Positions 26,973 through 36,834 of a stretch of DNA of 64,000 nt are shown in pieces (the stretch's first letter is position 1; every line of letters starts with the position of its first letter). Under the pieces are notes generated by a model. The model did no database searches, was not told the DNA's origin, and saw nothing but the letters and a program-made list of their open reading frames with translations. This stretch comes from Methylovirgula sp. HY1 (lineage in GTDB: Bacteria > Pseudomonadota > Alphaproteobacteria > Rhizobiales > Beijerinckiaceae): assembly GCF_019343105.1 (NCBI RefSeq), contig NZ_CP073764.1:1612001-1676000 (forward strand). The letters run 5' to 3'. Position numbers and translations under genes: made by a program.

Positions 26973-28535
26973 TCAGCGAATGATGTCGTAGCTGAAGTCC
27001 GAATAGGCCGGAACGATCGTGTTCTTATCGATTTCCTCGAAAACGCGATCGAGGATCCAGACGAGAACGTTGAGGCCGCCCTGATAGCCCCACACCGGAT
27101 AACGATGGTGATGGTGGCGATCGAAGATCGGGAAGCCAATGCGGATCAGCGGCGTGCCGGTGTCGCGCTCAAGATACTTGCCGTAGGTATTTCCGATAAG
27201 AAAATCCACCGGCTCCGTGAAGAGCAGCGAACGCATGTGCCAAAGATCGCGGCCGGGATAGACATGGCAGTTTTGGCCGAACGGGCTCTCAGCGAGCATC
27301 TTTTCGACTTTGTCCGCCCAGGACTTGCTGCCGTTGGTGGCGAGCACGTGGGTCGGTTCGGCGCCGCATTCCAGAAGGAAGGCAACGAGGCCGATGCACA
27401 TGTCCGGATCGGCATAGATCGCGAACTTCTTGCCATGGATATGCGTGTTCGAATCGCAGATCGCATCGACAAGGCGACCACGTTCGAGTTTCAGCTGATC
27501 CGGGATCGGCCGACCGGTGAGCTCCGAAATCTTCAGCAGGAACTCGTCAGTGCCTTTGACGCCGATCGGATGGTTCAGCGGAACCGTCTCGTGCTTCCAT
27601 TCCTCGTGAATGTATTTCAGCGTCTTTTCGGTGCAATATTCCTGCATCGAAACAGTCGCCTTGGCATTCACGGCTTTTTCGGTGTCTTCGATCGTCGTGC
27701 CGCCATCGAACATGCGGAACGTGCCGTCCGTCGGCGTGTCCCACACATCGCTGTTGTCGCACAGGATCTTGTAGTTGAAGCCGATCAGGTCGAACATCCG
27801 CTTCAATTCACGGACGTTACCAACCGTATAGGGATCGAAGCCGGTGATGAAGTTGATCTGGTCGTTCTCGACCCGCTCGAGCTTCGGCGCCGTGCCGGCC
27901 TTGCCGCCCCAGAAATGCTCGAAAATGCCCTTCATGACATTGTCATAGCCGGTGATGTGGCTGCCCACGAACGCCGGGGTATGCGCGAAGGGAACGTCGA
28001 ACTCTTTCGGAACCGAGCCCTTGTCTTTGGCGTTCTTGATGAACGCGTTGAGGTCGTCGCCGATCACTTCCGCCATGCAGGTGGTGGAAACGGAGATCAT
28101 CTTCGGCTTGTAGAGATTATAGGTGTTGGCCAAGCCGTCGATCATATTGTTAAGGCCACCGAACACGGCCGCGTCTTCGGTCATCGACGAAGAGACGCAA
28201 GAAGACGGCTCTTTGAAGTGACGCGAGAAGTGCGAGCGGTAATAGGCGACGCAACCCTGCGAACCATGCACGAAGGGGATGGTGCCTTCGAAGCCGACGG
28301 CCGCGAACACCGCGCCGAGAGGCTGGCAGGCTTTCGCCGGATTGACGGTCAGCGCCTCACGGGCGAAATTCTTTTCGCGATAATCCCAGGTCTTCGTCCA
28401 CTCAACGACGCGCTGCAATTCAGCGTCAGCGACCGGGCTTTCGAAATTCTTTTTCTTGTTCGCGAGCATCTCACGATATTCCGGCTGCCGGAAGAGATCG
28501 AAGTGGTCGAGAACGTTATCGGCGTTCTGGGGCAT
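26973..28535 (-). CDS. nifK: Nitrogenase MoFe protein beta chain NifK
   Basis: ATG 28535 ([20 protein letters not shown]) gives 520 residues; the longer open frame runs through the intergenic hairpin and is not real. P-cluster ligands are seen in [46 protein letters not shown] and [31 protein letters not shown] and [24 protein letters not shown] match the conserved C-terminal half. With NifD it forms the alpha2-beta2 MoFe protein that reduces N2. Confidence 0.97.
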   Translation of the reverse strand: MPQNADNVLDHFDLFRQPEYREMLANKKKNFESPVADAELQRVVEWTKTWDYREKNFAREALTVNPAKACQPLGAVFAAVGFEGTIPFVHGSQGCVAYYRSHFSRHFKEPSSCVSSSMTEDAAVFGGLNNMIDGLANTYNLYKPKMISVSTTCMAEVIGDDLNAFIKNAKDKGSVPKEFDVPFAHTPAFVGSHITGYDNVMKGIFEHFWGGKAGTAPKLERVENDQINFITGFDPYTVGNVRELKRMFDLIGFNYKILCDNSDVWDTPTDGTFRMFDGGTTIEDTEKAVNAKATVSMQEYCTEKTLKYIHEEWKHETVPLNHPIGVKGTDEFLLKISELTGRPIPDQLKLERGRLVDAICDSNTHIHGKKFAIYADPDMCIGLVAFLLECGAEPTHVLATNGSKSWADKVEKMLAESPFGQNCHVYPGRDLWHMRSLLFTEPVDFLIGNTYGKYLERDTGTPLIRIGFPIFDRHHHHRYPVWGYQGGLNVLVWILDRVFEEIDKNTIVPAYSDFSYDIIR

Positions 28536-28579
28536 ATGACGGTCCTTTACGAATGTGTCTCGGTGGCACCTCGACGAAT

Positions 28580-28605
28580 GGCCCCTCCCTCGGAAGGGAG
28601 GGGCC
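28580..28605. other. Intercistronic stem-loop nifD-nifK
   Basis: GGCCCCTCCCT-CGGA-AGGGAGGGGCC is an 11 bp perfect stem with a 4-base loop in the 82-base gap between nifD and nifK. Such G+C-rich hairpins commonly slow 3' decay and tune subunit ratios. Confidence 0.7.
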
Positions 28606-28617
28606 GGAACGAGGGGA

Positions 28618-30078
28618 TCAGAACGGAGCCTTGGTAAGACCCCACACCGGCGCGTTGATGGCCATATCCATGTCGCGAGCGAAGATGGCGAAGCCATCAT
28701 AGCCATGGTACGGGCCCGAATAGTCCCACGAATGCATCTGGCGGAACGGCACGCCCATCTTCTGGAAGACGTACTTTTCCTTGATGCCCGAACCAACCAG
28801 ATCAGGCTGGATTTTTTCGACGAACTTTTCGAATTCAAAGCCGGTCACGTCGTCATAGATGAGCGTGCCGTCCTTCACGTAATGCGTCGTGCGCTGATAG
28901 TCGTCGTTGTGACCGAACTCATAGCCGGTGCCGACGACTTCCATGCCGAGATCTTCGTATGCGCCGATAACGTGGCGCGGACGCAGACCGCCGACGAACA
29001 GCATGACCTTGCGGCCGTGCAGACGCGGGCGATACTTTTCGATCACGGCATCAGAAAGCGCGCGATACTTCTCGATGACGCGCTCGGCGCCTTCCTTGAT
29101 CTTGTCGTCGAAGTGGCTGGCAATCGTGCGCAGCGACTCGGCAATCTTGGACGGGCCGAAGAAGTTATATTCCACCCACGGAACACCGTACTTTTCTTCC
29201 ATGTGGCGGGAGATGTAGTTCATCGAACGGTAGCAGTGAAGAACGTTCAGCTTCGCCTTCGGGGTCGCCTCGAGCTCAGCGATCGTGCCATCGCCCGACC
29301 ACTGCGCAATCACGCGCAGGCCCATTTCCTCGAGAAGGATGCGGGAAGACCAAGCGTCACCACCGATGTTGTAGTCGCCGATGATGGCAACGTCATAATT
29401 GGTGAGCTCGATCGGGCAGGGCTTGCCTTCCATCTTGTCGAACACCCAGTCGCGAATGGAGTCATTCGCAATGTGGTGGCCGAGCGACTGGGAGACGCCG
29501 CGGAAGCCTTCGCAGCGGACCGGAACGATGGTCTTGCCACCATATTCCTTGGACTTCTGCTTGGAGACCGCCTCGATGTCGTCGCCGATGAGGCCGATCG
29601 GGCATTCCGACTGAACCGTCACGCCGTGGTTCAGCGGGAAGATTTCCATGATTTCGTCCATGATCTTGGCAAGCTTCTTATCGCCGCCGAAGACAATGTC
29701 CTTCTCTTGGAAGTCCGACGTGAACTGCATGGTCACGAAGGTGTCGACACCGGTCGTGCCGATGTAATAGTTGCGGCGCGCCGCCCAAGAATATTGGCCG
29801 CAGCCAACCGGACCATGGCTGATGTGGATCATGTCCTTGATCGGGCCCCAGACCACGCCCTTCGAACCGGCGTAGGCGCAGCCACGAATCGTCATCACGC
29901 CCGGGACGGACTTGATGTTGGACTTGACCGAGCAATCCTTGCCGCCCTCTTGGAACTGATTGAGGTGCTTGGCGCGGTTCTTCCGGCTCTTCTCAGGATA
30001 ATGTTCCAGGACCTCAGCAATGAGTTCCTTATTCCTTTGTTTGATCTCTTCAATTGTTTCGGGTGCTGAGAGGCTCAT
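28618..30078 (-). CDS. nifD: Nitrogenase MoFe protein alpha chain NifD
   Basis: The 486-residue alpha chain begins [23 protein letters not shown]-cluster ligands lie in [35 protein letters not shown] and [15 protein letters not shown]. The FeMo-co ligands are Cys in [13 protein letters not shown] and His in [16 protein letters not shown]. All catalytic positions are intact. It is the second gene of nifHDK and is followed by a stem-loop before nifK. Confidence 0.98.
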   Translation of the reverse strand: MSLSAPETIEEIKQRNKELIAEVLEHYPEKSRKNRAKHLNQFQEGGKDCSVKSNIKSVPGVMTIRGCAYAGSKGVVWGPIKDMIHISHGPVGCGQYSWAARRNYYIGTTGVDTFVTMQFTSDFQEKDIVFGGDKKLAKIMDEIMEIFPLNHGVTVQSECPIGLIGDDIEAVSKQKSKEYGGKTIVPVRCEGFRGVSQSLGHHIANDSIRDWVFDKMEGKPCPIELTNYDVAIIGDYNIGGDAWSSRILLEEMGLRVIAQWSGDGTIAELEATPKAKLNVLHCYRSMNYISRHMEEKYGVPWVEYNFFGPSKIAESLRTIASHFDDKIKEGAERVIEKYRALSDAVIEKYRPRLHGRKVMLFVGGLRPRHVIGAYEDLGMEVVGTGYEFGHNDDYQRTTHYVKDGTLIYDDVTGFEFEKFVEKIQPDLVGSGIKEKYVFQKMGVPFRQMHSWDYSGPYHGYDGFAIFARDMDMAINAPVWGLTKAPF

Positions 30079-30111
30079 GCCAATCTCCTGACGTCAAAAT
30101 GCAAGCCGGTC

Positions 30112-30140
30112 GCCGGCCCCTCCGGAGAGGAGGGGCCGGC
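30112..30140. other. Intercistronic stem-loop nifH-nifD
   Basis: GCCGGCCCCTCC (30112-30123) pairs with GGAGGGGCCGGC (30129-30140) around a 5-base loop, a 12 bp perfect stem 9 bases after the nifH stop. Its position fits a 3' stabiliser that raises nifH mRNA over nifDK. The arms share the GGCCCCTCC core with the nifD-nifK hairpin. Confidence 0.75.
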
Positions 30141-30148
30141 TAGGGAAA

Positions 30149-31024
<876 letters not shown>

Positions 31025-31168
31025 TCAGATCTCCTTAGTGCCGTTTTGCCTTAAAACCTAATTAGGAACCCCGGACGCTCGGCCATCATTGGATATCGAG
31101 ACGCCAAGGCGGCGCGGGACACGACACGTCACTAGCCAAGAGGCGACGTATCCCCGAGCCGCTCACTC

Positions 31169-31184
31169 GCAACGACCGTGCCAG
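31169..31184 (-). promoter_or_regulatory. Sigma-54 promoter of nifHDK
   Basis: TGGCACGGTCGTTGCG on the minus strand is a perfect TGGCAC-N5-TTGC. Transcription would start near 31157, leaving a leader of about 135 bases before the nifH ATG. Confidence 0.9.
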
Positions 31185-31251
31185 ATTTTTAACTTTGCTA
31201 AACGATCTGAATTCATTGGCACTTCTCGAATGCCTCTGGGCCGGAACGGCT

Positions 31252-31267
31252 TGTTTCAAACCCGACA
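31252..31267. promoter_or_regulatory. NifA upstream activator site 1 for nifH
   Basis: TGTTTCAAACCCGACA is TGT-N10-ACA, centred about 76 bases upstream of the -24 element. Confidence 0.75.
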
Positions 31268-31293
31268 TCCCCGCCAACAGGCCGAAGGGCCGC

Positions 31294-31309
31294 TGTCACG
31301 AACGAAACA
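31294..31309. promoter_or_regulatory. NifA upstream activator site 2 for nifH
   Basis: TGTCACGAACGAAACA is TGT-N10-ACA, centred 42 bp (four helical turns) beyond site 1, so both sites face the same side of the DNA. Confidence 0.75.
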
Positions 31310-31521
31310 GCCTCGCAAGCCGCTGACCAAGCGCTCCATGGGTCCGGCGCCAGCCCGCCGGGCGTCGCGCCGCAGCGGAGAGGAACGAAATTTGCTTTGC
31401 GCGAGGGTGATTATTGCTGCCATGAGCGCGCCCGTCGCCGGCCGGATCGCGGGCGCTTACTCGACAGACAGCGCATTTGGCGCCGCGCTTTCACGCGCCA
31501 GTTATCCAGGGTGAGGTCACT

Positions 31522-31983
31522 ATGCAGATCGGTGTCGACAACGACCGCAGAGTCGAAACCAAGCGTGTTTTCATCATCGACAGCGACGGGATCACCGGTA
31601 CGGTGCTGAAATTCATGCTCGAGGACGATAATGAAACGCATGAATTCGCCACCGCCGACGAGGCTTATGCCGGCGCGGAAAAGACCGTCTATGGCAAATC
31701 CGAGAAGGCAGTCCCGCATTTGCTGATCGTCGGCGTCAGCGTCTTGCAGGAAAAGGGTCTCGACATCCTCAAGGACATCACGGCGCATTTCCCGGATGCG
31801 AAGATCGTCGTCGCCGCCGAATCCAACGACGATGCGCTGGCGAAACAGGCGCTTGCCAAGGGTGGCGGCGCGCATGGCGCGATCGTGAAGCCTTATACGG
31901 TCGAGACCGTTCGGCGGAAGGTCGATATGCTGCTCGGGCGGCTCAAGAGCGAATTCGTTCAGCTCGACGATTTCTCGTTCTGA
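31522..31983 (+). CDS. Receiver-domain protein lacking the phosphoacceptor Asp
   Basis: The 153-residue product starts at ATG 31522 (MQIGVDNDRRVETKRVFIIDSDG) with GTGAGG upstream. It has a CheY-like fold: VFIIDSDG at the first strand, AVPHLLIVGVSVLQEKGLDILKDI at the third, IVVAAESNDDALAKQALAKGGGAHGAIVKPY with the conserved Lys-Pro. At the end of the third strand, where receivers carry the phosphorylated Asp (LLD), this protein reads LIVG, so phosphorylation there is unlikely. No output domain. Divergent from nifH across 500 bases that hold the nifH promoter; a role in nitrogen-fixation control is possible but unproved. Confidence 0.7.
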   Translation: MQIGVDNDRRVETKRVFIIDSDGITGTVLKFMLEDDNETHEFATADEAYAGAEKTVYGKSEKAVPHLLIVGVSVLQEKGLDILKDITAHFPDAKIVVAAESNDDALAKQALAKGGGAHGAIVKPYTVETVRRKVDMLLGRLKSEFVQLDDFSF

Positions 31984-32000
31984 TTCAATTGCCGCCGGCA

Positions 32001-32035
32001 AACATGCTCCAGCTTATTGATTTGGAGCGTTTTCC
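32001..32035. repeat. 35 bp interspersed repeat, copy 1
   Basis: An exact 35-base match to 62308-62342, beginning AACATGCTCCAGC and ending GGAGCGTTTTCC. It lies between the receiver gene and nifO. Repeats of this type are scattered through Rhizobiales genomes. Confidence 0.75.
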
Positions 32036-32184
32036 GGCTTGTCGGTGACGCGGTGGCGCAATCCGAACGCCACAGCACCGCGGAGATGTAGCTTAGCCCG
32101 GCGACAGCGTGGCCGGTACGGCCGGCACAACCGAGACGAGGTCGTGCGAGACACGCAGGCCGCTCCTCGAAATGGCGCAAATTC

Positions 32185-32643
32185 ATGGCTTATGTGATTT
32201 TCTATGAAAAGCCCGGCTGCGCCAATAATGCGCGGCAAAAGACGCTGTTGACCGCTGCCGGTCACAGGCTCGAACTGCACAACCTTCTCACCGAACCCTG
32301 GACCCGTGAGCGGCTGCAGGAGTTTTTCGGCGCGAGGCCCGTTGCCGAATGGTTCAACCGAGCTGCGCCGCGGGTCAAATCCGGCGAAATCGATCCCACG
32401 CAGATCGCTGCCGCGACGGCGCTGACTTTGATGCTGGAAGATCCGATCCTGATCCGCCGGCCGCTTATCGAAGCCGCGGGACGCAAGACTGTCGGCTTCG
32501 ACACCGCTTTGATCGACGCATGGATCGGCCTTTCCGCTCCTCAGGCCGAGGGCGTCGATCTCGAAACCTGCCAGCGGCGGCCGTCCGCCGACCAACAGCG
32601 AAATCATCCCTCGGACGCGGCCGATACGACAGGTGTCCAGTGA
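32185..32643 (+). CDS. nifO: Nitrogenase-associated ArsC/Spx-like protein (NifO type)
   Basis: The 152-residue product begins MAYVIFYEKPGCANNARQKTLLTAAGHRLELHNLLTEPWTRERLQEFFG. This is the thioredoxin-like ArsC/Spx fold with a single Cys at the N-terminal active site, as in nitrogenase-associated proteins. RPLIEAAGRKTVGFDTALIDAWIGL completes the fold. In Azotobacter NifO affects the Mo use of nitrogenase versus nitrate reductase. Its TGA overlaps the GTG start of the next gene, so the two are coupled. Confidence 0.85.
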   Translation: MAYVIFYEKPGCANNARQKTLLTAAGHRLELHNLLTEPWTRERLQEFFGARPVAEWFNRAAPRVKSGEIDPTQIAAATALTLMLEDPILIRRPLIEAAGRKTVGFDTALIDAWIGLSAPQAEGVDLETCQRRPSADQQRNHPSDAADTTGVQ

Positions 32644-34622
32644 ACGCGCCCATCCCTCCCAAGGCGAATGCGGCCGACGTCATCCTCGCCTATCATAAGC
32701 GGACAAAACATTCCCTCGAACGCTTTGCCGCTGGGCCGGAAACCCTCGATTGGGATGCTCAGCCGAACCCATTCCGGGAGTTTTCCGGCGCTGAAAAAGT
32801 GCTGCTGCCACTGAGCGCGGAGAGTTTTTCGACAAGCTTCGGCGCGCTCTATGAGACGAACAGCGTGCCGCCGGCACCGCTCACACGAGAGTCCGTCGGC
32901 GCCCTTCTCCAATTGTCGATGGGCCTTTCGGCCTGGAAGGAATTCGGCCCCGATCGCTGGGCGCTGCGCTGCAATCCTTCGAGCGGCAATCTGCATCCGA
33001 CGGAAGCCTATGTGCTCGCCCGTGGAATTGGCGGCATCGCCGATGGCCTGCACCATTATCTCAGCCGCGATCACAGCCTCGAACGCCGCGCCAGCCTTGA
33101 TGCAAGCACGCAAACCGGCGAGCCGCGGCTTTGGCTGGGTCTTTCCTCGATCCATTGGCGTGAGGCCTGGAAATATGGCGAGCGCGGCTATCGCTATTGC
33201 CAGCTCGATCTCGGCCATGCGATCGGCGCCCTGCGCTATGCGGCAGCCGTGCTCGGCTGGAAACTCACGATGCGCGAAGGCCTCTCAAGCCAAGAGGCCG
33301 CGACGCTGCTCGGCCTCGACCGTGCCGCCGATTTCGCCGGCGGCGCGGAGAAGGAAGCGCCAGACATTGTGCTGAAGGTCGAGATCGGACCGCAGGTCAC
33401 GTCATTGTCGCAAACCGACTATGGCTTTTCTGCCGAGAGCCTGGCGCAATGGAGCGGAAGCGCCAATATTCTCGATCGCCGGCCGATGTACAAATGGCCG
33501 GTCATCGAAGAGGCGTCCGCCGCGGCGCTCAAGACGGCGCATGTCGCGGAACCGACCTATCGCGCCAATCATCCGGGTATCGGTGCCGGCTCGCCGGAAA
33601 ATGCGACAGGTGTCATTTTCGGCCGGCGCAGCGCCCAAGCCTTCGACCGCAAGGCACGAATGGGCAGCGGCGCCTTCTATCACCTCATCGACCGCCTGCT
33701 GGCGCGGCCGGTACCCCCTTGGGATGTGTGGACCTATGCACCCAGGCTGCACCCGGTGTTCTTCGTCCACCGGGTCGACGGGTTGGAGCCGGGCGTCTAC
33801 ATTCTCGTCCGTCATCCCGACGCCGAGATGCGGCTGCGCCAGGCGATGCGCAAGGAATTCCTCTGGCAGCGTCCCGAGCACGTGCCGGAGCAATTGAACT
33901 TCTATCGGCTGTTTGCCGGCGACTGCACAAAATTTTCTCGGACGTTGCACTGCCACCAGGCGATCGGCAATGACGCTTGTTTCGCGCTCGGCATGCTCGC
34001 CGAATTCGAGCCGCTCGTGCGCGCCGAGCCTTGGCGCTACAACCAGCTACATTGGGAAGCCGGCCTGATCGGCCAGGTGCTCTATCTCGAAGCCGAGACA
34101 CTCGGCTTTCGCGGCACCGGCATCGGCTGCTATTTCGACGACACGTTCCACGAAATTCTCGGGCTCACCGATGCGAGCTTCGCCTCGCTCTATCATTTCA
34201 CCGTCGGCGTCGCCCTCACCGACACACGCATCACCACTTTGCCGCCTTATGCCAATCGGTCGGAGACGACCGCGACGCCGGCCGGCAGCGAAACTGGAGT
34301 TCCCCGCATGAGCGAAGAACCGGCATTCGAACGGGTCAATGTCGATTTTGCCCGCGATCTGATCAATAACGCCGAACCGCTGATCCTCGACACGCGCGAC
34401 ATCGGCTCTTACGAAAACGGCCATATCGACGGCGCGGAATTCGTGAACGATTCGAACATCGGGAATTTCCTGATGTCGACTCCGAAGGATAAGCCGGTGC
34501 TGATCTATTGCTATCACGGCAATGCGAGCCAGGTGCGGGCGCAGACCTTCACCGATTTTCGCTTCAAGAAAGTCTATAGTCTCGACGGTGGCTTTGAAGG
34601 CTGGGTCAAGGCTCAGCGCTAA
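32640..34622 (+). CDS. SagB/ThcOx-type nitroreductase fused to a rhodanese
   Basis: The start is GTG 32640, overlapping the nifO stop, giving 660 residues. Residues 1 to about 545 form a double nitroreductase-fold SagB/ThcOx protein: YHKRTKHSLERFAAGPETLDWDAQPNPFREF, RCNPSSGNLHPTEAYVLARG, HAIGALRYAAAVLGWK, and a second half with FGRRSAQAFDRK and ETLGFRGTGIGCYFDDTFHEILGL. Residues about 557-660 are a rhodanese with active-site loop IYCYHGNASQ. An internal ATG (34308) with GGAG 8 bases upstream could make the rhodanese alone. SagB enzymes are FMN-dependent dehydrogenases; the natural substrate here is unknown. The position suggests redox or sulfur service to nitrogenase. Confidence 0.85.
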   Translation: MNAPIPPKANAADVILAYHKRTKHSLERFAAGPETLDWDAQPNPFREFSGAEKVLLPLSAESFSTSFGALYETNSVPPAPLTRESVGALLQLSMGLSAWKEFGPDRWALRCNPSSGNLHPTEAYVLARGIGGIADGLHHYLSRDHSLERRASLDASTQTGEPRLWLGLSSIHWREAWKYGERGYRYCQLDLGHAIGALRYAAAVLGWKLTMREGLSSQEAATLLGLDRAADFAGGAEKEAPDIVLKVEIGPQVTSLSQTDYGFSAESLAQWSGSANILDRRPMYKWPVIEEASAAALKTAHVAEPTYRANHPGIGAGSPENATGVIFGRRSAQAFDRKARMGSGAFYHLIDRLLARPVPPWDVWTYAPRLHPVFFVHRVDGLEPGVYILVRHPDAEMRLRQAMRKEFLWQRPEHVPEQLNFYRLFAGDCTKFSRTLHCHQAIGNDACFALGMLAEFEPLVRAEPWRYNQLHWEAGLIGQVLYLEAETLGFRGTGIGCYFDDTFHEILGLTDASFASLYHFTVGVALTDTRITTLPPYANRSETTATPAGSETGVPRMSEEPAFERVNVDFARDLINNAEPLILDTRDIGSYENGHIDGAEFVNDSNIGNFLMSTPKDKPVLIYCYHGNASQVRAQTFTDFRFKKVYSLDGGFEGWVKAQR

Positions 34623-34683
34623 CGGCCTGTCGCATATTGGACAAGGTCTTACAGGGTCGACAAGACCCGAGGTTGAAATCACG

Positions 34684-35472
34684 ATGAACGCGGTACCTTT
34701 TCGTCGCATTGGCTTCGACATCGCCCGCGATGTTTTGGGCAAACCCGACATTCTGCTGCTCGATGTTCGCGATCCGGCGAGTTTCGAACGCGGACATATT
34801 GCGCGTGCCGAGAATGCGAGCCCAATCAATCTTGGCCGTTTTCTCACCGAAACGCCGAAAGAAAAGCCAGTGCTCATCTATTGCTATCACGGCAATTCGA
34901 GCCAAGCTTATGCCAAGGCGTTTTCCGAATCCGGATTTGGCGAGGTCTATAGTCTCGACGGTGGCTATGAAGGCTGGGCCACAGCGAATGCGCGTGCAGC
35001 CGCCGCCGCACCCAGGCTCAGCGAGACGCTAAAGGCGTTTCTCATTGCGCAAGGATTTCCGCCTGACGACGTCAATGCCGTCGGCAAGAATCAGATGACG
35101 CCTTTGATGCAGGCGGCGCATCTGGGACCGGCCGCGCTCGTCGCCGAATTATTGGCCGCTGGTGCCCGCGTCGATGCGATGAACAGCGATGGCTCGCAAC
35201 CCCTTTGGCTCGCCTGTGTCGGCGATGATCCCGAAATCGTCGCACTTGTGATCAAGGCGGGTGCCGATCTCGAACATAAGAATGTCAATGGCTCGACAGC
35301 GCTTATGTATGCGGCTTCCGCCAGCAAGGCGAAGGCGCTCATGGCGCTGCTCGAAGCCGGCGCCGATCTGACTTATGAGAACGACGGTTTCAGCGCGCTC
35401 GATATGGCAGGGTCGCGTGAATGCCTCGATCTTTTGCGCGCCGCGCAGCGGCGGCTCAAGGCGGCATCCTGA
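34684..35472 (+). CDS. Rhodanese-ankyrin repeat protein
   Basis: ATG 34684 (MNAVPFRRIGFDIARDVLG) gives 262 residues. Residues 1-105 are a rhodanese, with LLLDVRDPASFERGHI and active-site loop LIYCYHGNSSQ, closely similar to the rhodanese ending the previous gene (shared PVLIYCYHGN and VYSLDGG). Residues about 120-255 hold ankyrin repeats (TPLMQAAHLGPAALVAELLAAGARVDAMNSDGSQPLWLAC, STALMYAASASKAKALMALLEAGADL). The two rhodaneses probably arose by duplication. Sulfur transfer guided by protein binding through the ankyrin part is inferred. Confidence 0.88.
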   Translation: MNAVPFRRIGFDIARDVLGKPDILLLDVRDPASFERGHIARAENASPINLGRFLTETPKEKPVLIYCYHGNSSQAYAKAFSESGFGEVYSLDGGYEGWATANARAAAAAPRLSETLKAFLIAQGFPPDDVNAVGKNQMTPLMQAAHLGPAALVAELLAAGARVDAMNSDGSQPLWLACVGDDPEIVALVIKAGADLEHKNVNGSTALMYAASASKAKALMALLEAGADLTYENDGFSALDMAGSRECLDLLRAAQRRLKAAS

Positions 35473-35527
35473 CCTTAGGGCATGTTCTTGGTGGGCCTTC
35501 AGTGCGTCCGAGCGCGAATTTCCGGCA

Positions 35528-36490
35528 TCATGACTCTCGCAGCCACCGCTCGATCTTGTCGATCCCCGCAGCGACCGGCCGCTCGAGGACCGGGATCATC
35601 GCATCGTCGAAGTGGCAGGTGCCGAAAAAGCGCGCTGCCTTAAACCGCGGCGGCTTCGAAAACCGCGATTGCTGAAAACGCGCATGGCGGCCGAAGGAGG
35701 CGTGTTCGAAATCAGCCTTGTCGGAGAATATCGCATATTCAAAGCCGGCATTGTCGCCGAAGTCGGCCTCTGAAAAATCGACGCTGCATCCGTAATAACA
35801 ATTTCCGAAGCCTGCTTCTCCAGCAAATCGCGCTTGTGCGTAATCGACCGGCCCGAAAAATTGGCAAGATCGCAGCCAAGCGTCCTTGCCGAAGGAGGCG
35901 TTGCGTGCCGACATGCCACGCATCGCAACGGATGACGTGAAGCGTACCGATTTGGCAAAACGCGCATCGGTAAAATCTGCATGACCTTCGAACCAGCAGT
36001 CCTCGAAAAGTCCGGTGCCGGCAAAGCGTGCTTTACGAAAATTTGCAGGGCCGCCGAAACGGGCGCCGGAGAACCATGCGTCGGAGAGGAATTGCGCAGC
36101 GGCAAAAGATGCCCCCGCCGGCAAATCGACGGCGCTGAAATCGACCGCCTGCCGAAAATCATGACCGGAGAAATCAGCGAAAGCGAGCCAATCCAAGAGC
36201 CGTCCAGCGCGGGCATCGCTGATCACTTGCGACCGCAAGGCGCGCACTTCAACCGCCCAGCGCCGCCATTCGGCGACGCCGCGCCGCCAGCGTTCGATGC
36301 TGGCGTACCGCCGCGCCATATCGAGATCAGGAATTAGGGAAAGAGCCCATTCACTTGGATCGGCCGCGGTCATAGCCCCGGCGGCATCGTCGAGCGCCTG
36401 TTCCAGCAGCGCTTCAAAGCCGCTGATCCAAGCCGCAACGTTGCGGTAAAGATCAAAACTTGTGATGCCGACGCTTTCGATGTGGAGCAT
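35528..36490 (-). CDS. Pentapeptide-repeat protein
   Basis: The 320-residue product has a helical N-terminal region (residues 1-100) and then about 40 tandem A(D/N)LXX-type five-residue units, here strongly F-centred: FADFSGHDFRQAVDFSAVDL, FSGARFGGPANFRKARF, FTDARFAKSVRF, FSEADFGDNAGFEYAIF. These form a right-handed quadrilateral beta-helix. Similar proteins occur near nif genes in several alphaproteobacteria. Convergent to the rhodanese-ankyrin gene. Function unknown. Confidence 0.88.
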   Translation of the reverse strand: MLHIESVGITSFDLYRNVAAWISGFEALLEQALDDAAGAMTAADPSEWALSLIPDLDMARRYASIERWRRGVAEWRRWAVEVRALRSQVISDARAGRLLDWLAFADFSGHDFRQAVDFSAVDLPAGASFAAAQFLSDAWFSGARFGGPANFRKARFAGTGLFEDCWFEGHADFTDARFAKSVRFTSSVAMRGMSARNASFGKDAWLRSCQFFGPVDYAQARFAGEAGFGNCYYGCSVDFSEADFGDNAGFEYAIFSDKADFEHASFGRHARFQQSRFSKPPRFKAARFFGTCHFDDAMIPVLERPVAAGIDKIERWLRES

Positions 36491-36722
36491 CCCCCGTCAG
36501 CTCCGAACAAGCCTATGCGCGAGTCGTTATCACGCCGGCTTGGCTTACGAAAGCGATGGCCTTTCATTCTTGTGCAGCATCGTTAAGCGCCGCAATGCGC
36601 CAAGTCGGCAACTTTGACCGCTATCGCGCGATTGCATCGCCGCGGCGAAAGTAACAGCATATATCCTATGCCCTTATGAATGTGATGGTTTCCATTCATC
36701 TCGCGCGCCATATGCGGATAAT

Positions 36723-36736
36723 TTGACGTAAATCAA
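36723..36736. promoter_or_regulatory. FNR/FixK-like box before the fatty acid hydroxylase
   Basis: TTGACGTAAATCAA matches TTGAT/C-N4-ATCAA. It lies 99 bases before the ATG at 36835, suitable for activation under low oxygen. The rest of 36491-36834 has no gene. Confidence 0.6.
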
Positions 36737-36834
36737 TCCGGGCCGGTTGCACCCGAGACTAGTCGGTACCGGCTCTTGCGCCGGCTGTCCCCGATTTGTT
36801 AAGTTAACGGCGCATCAATCAGAGGAACCCATTC

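Noticed and set aside
26536..28838. nifK extended upstream to 28838 and nifE extended to 26830
   Set aside because: The extra residues are unlike any NifK/NifE, run through an intergenic hairpin or promoter, and good ATG starts exist at 28535 and 26767.
31214..31233. Plus-strand TTGGCACTTCTCGAATGC as a sigma-54 promoter for the receiver gene
   Set aside because: The GG-GC spacing is 12 instead of 10 bases, and the element would sit between the nifH promoter and its activator sites.
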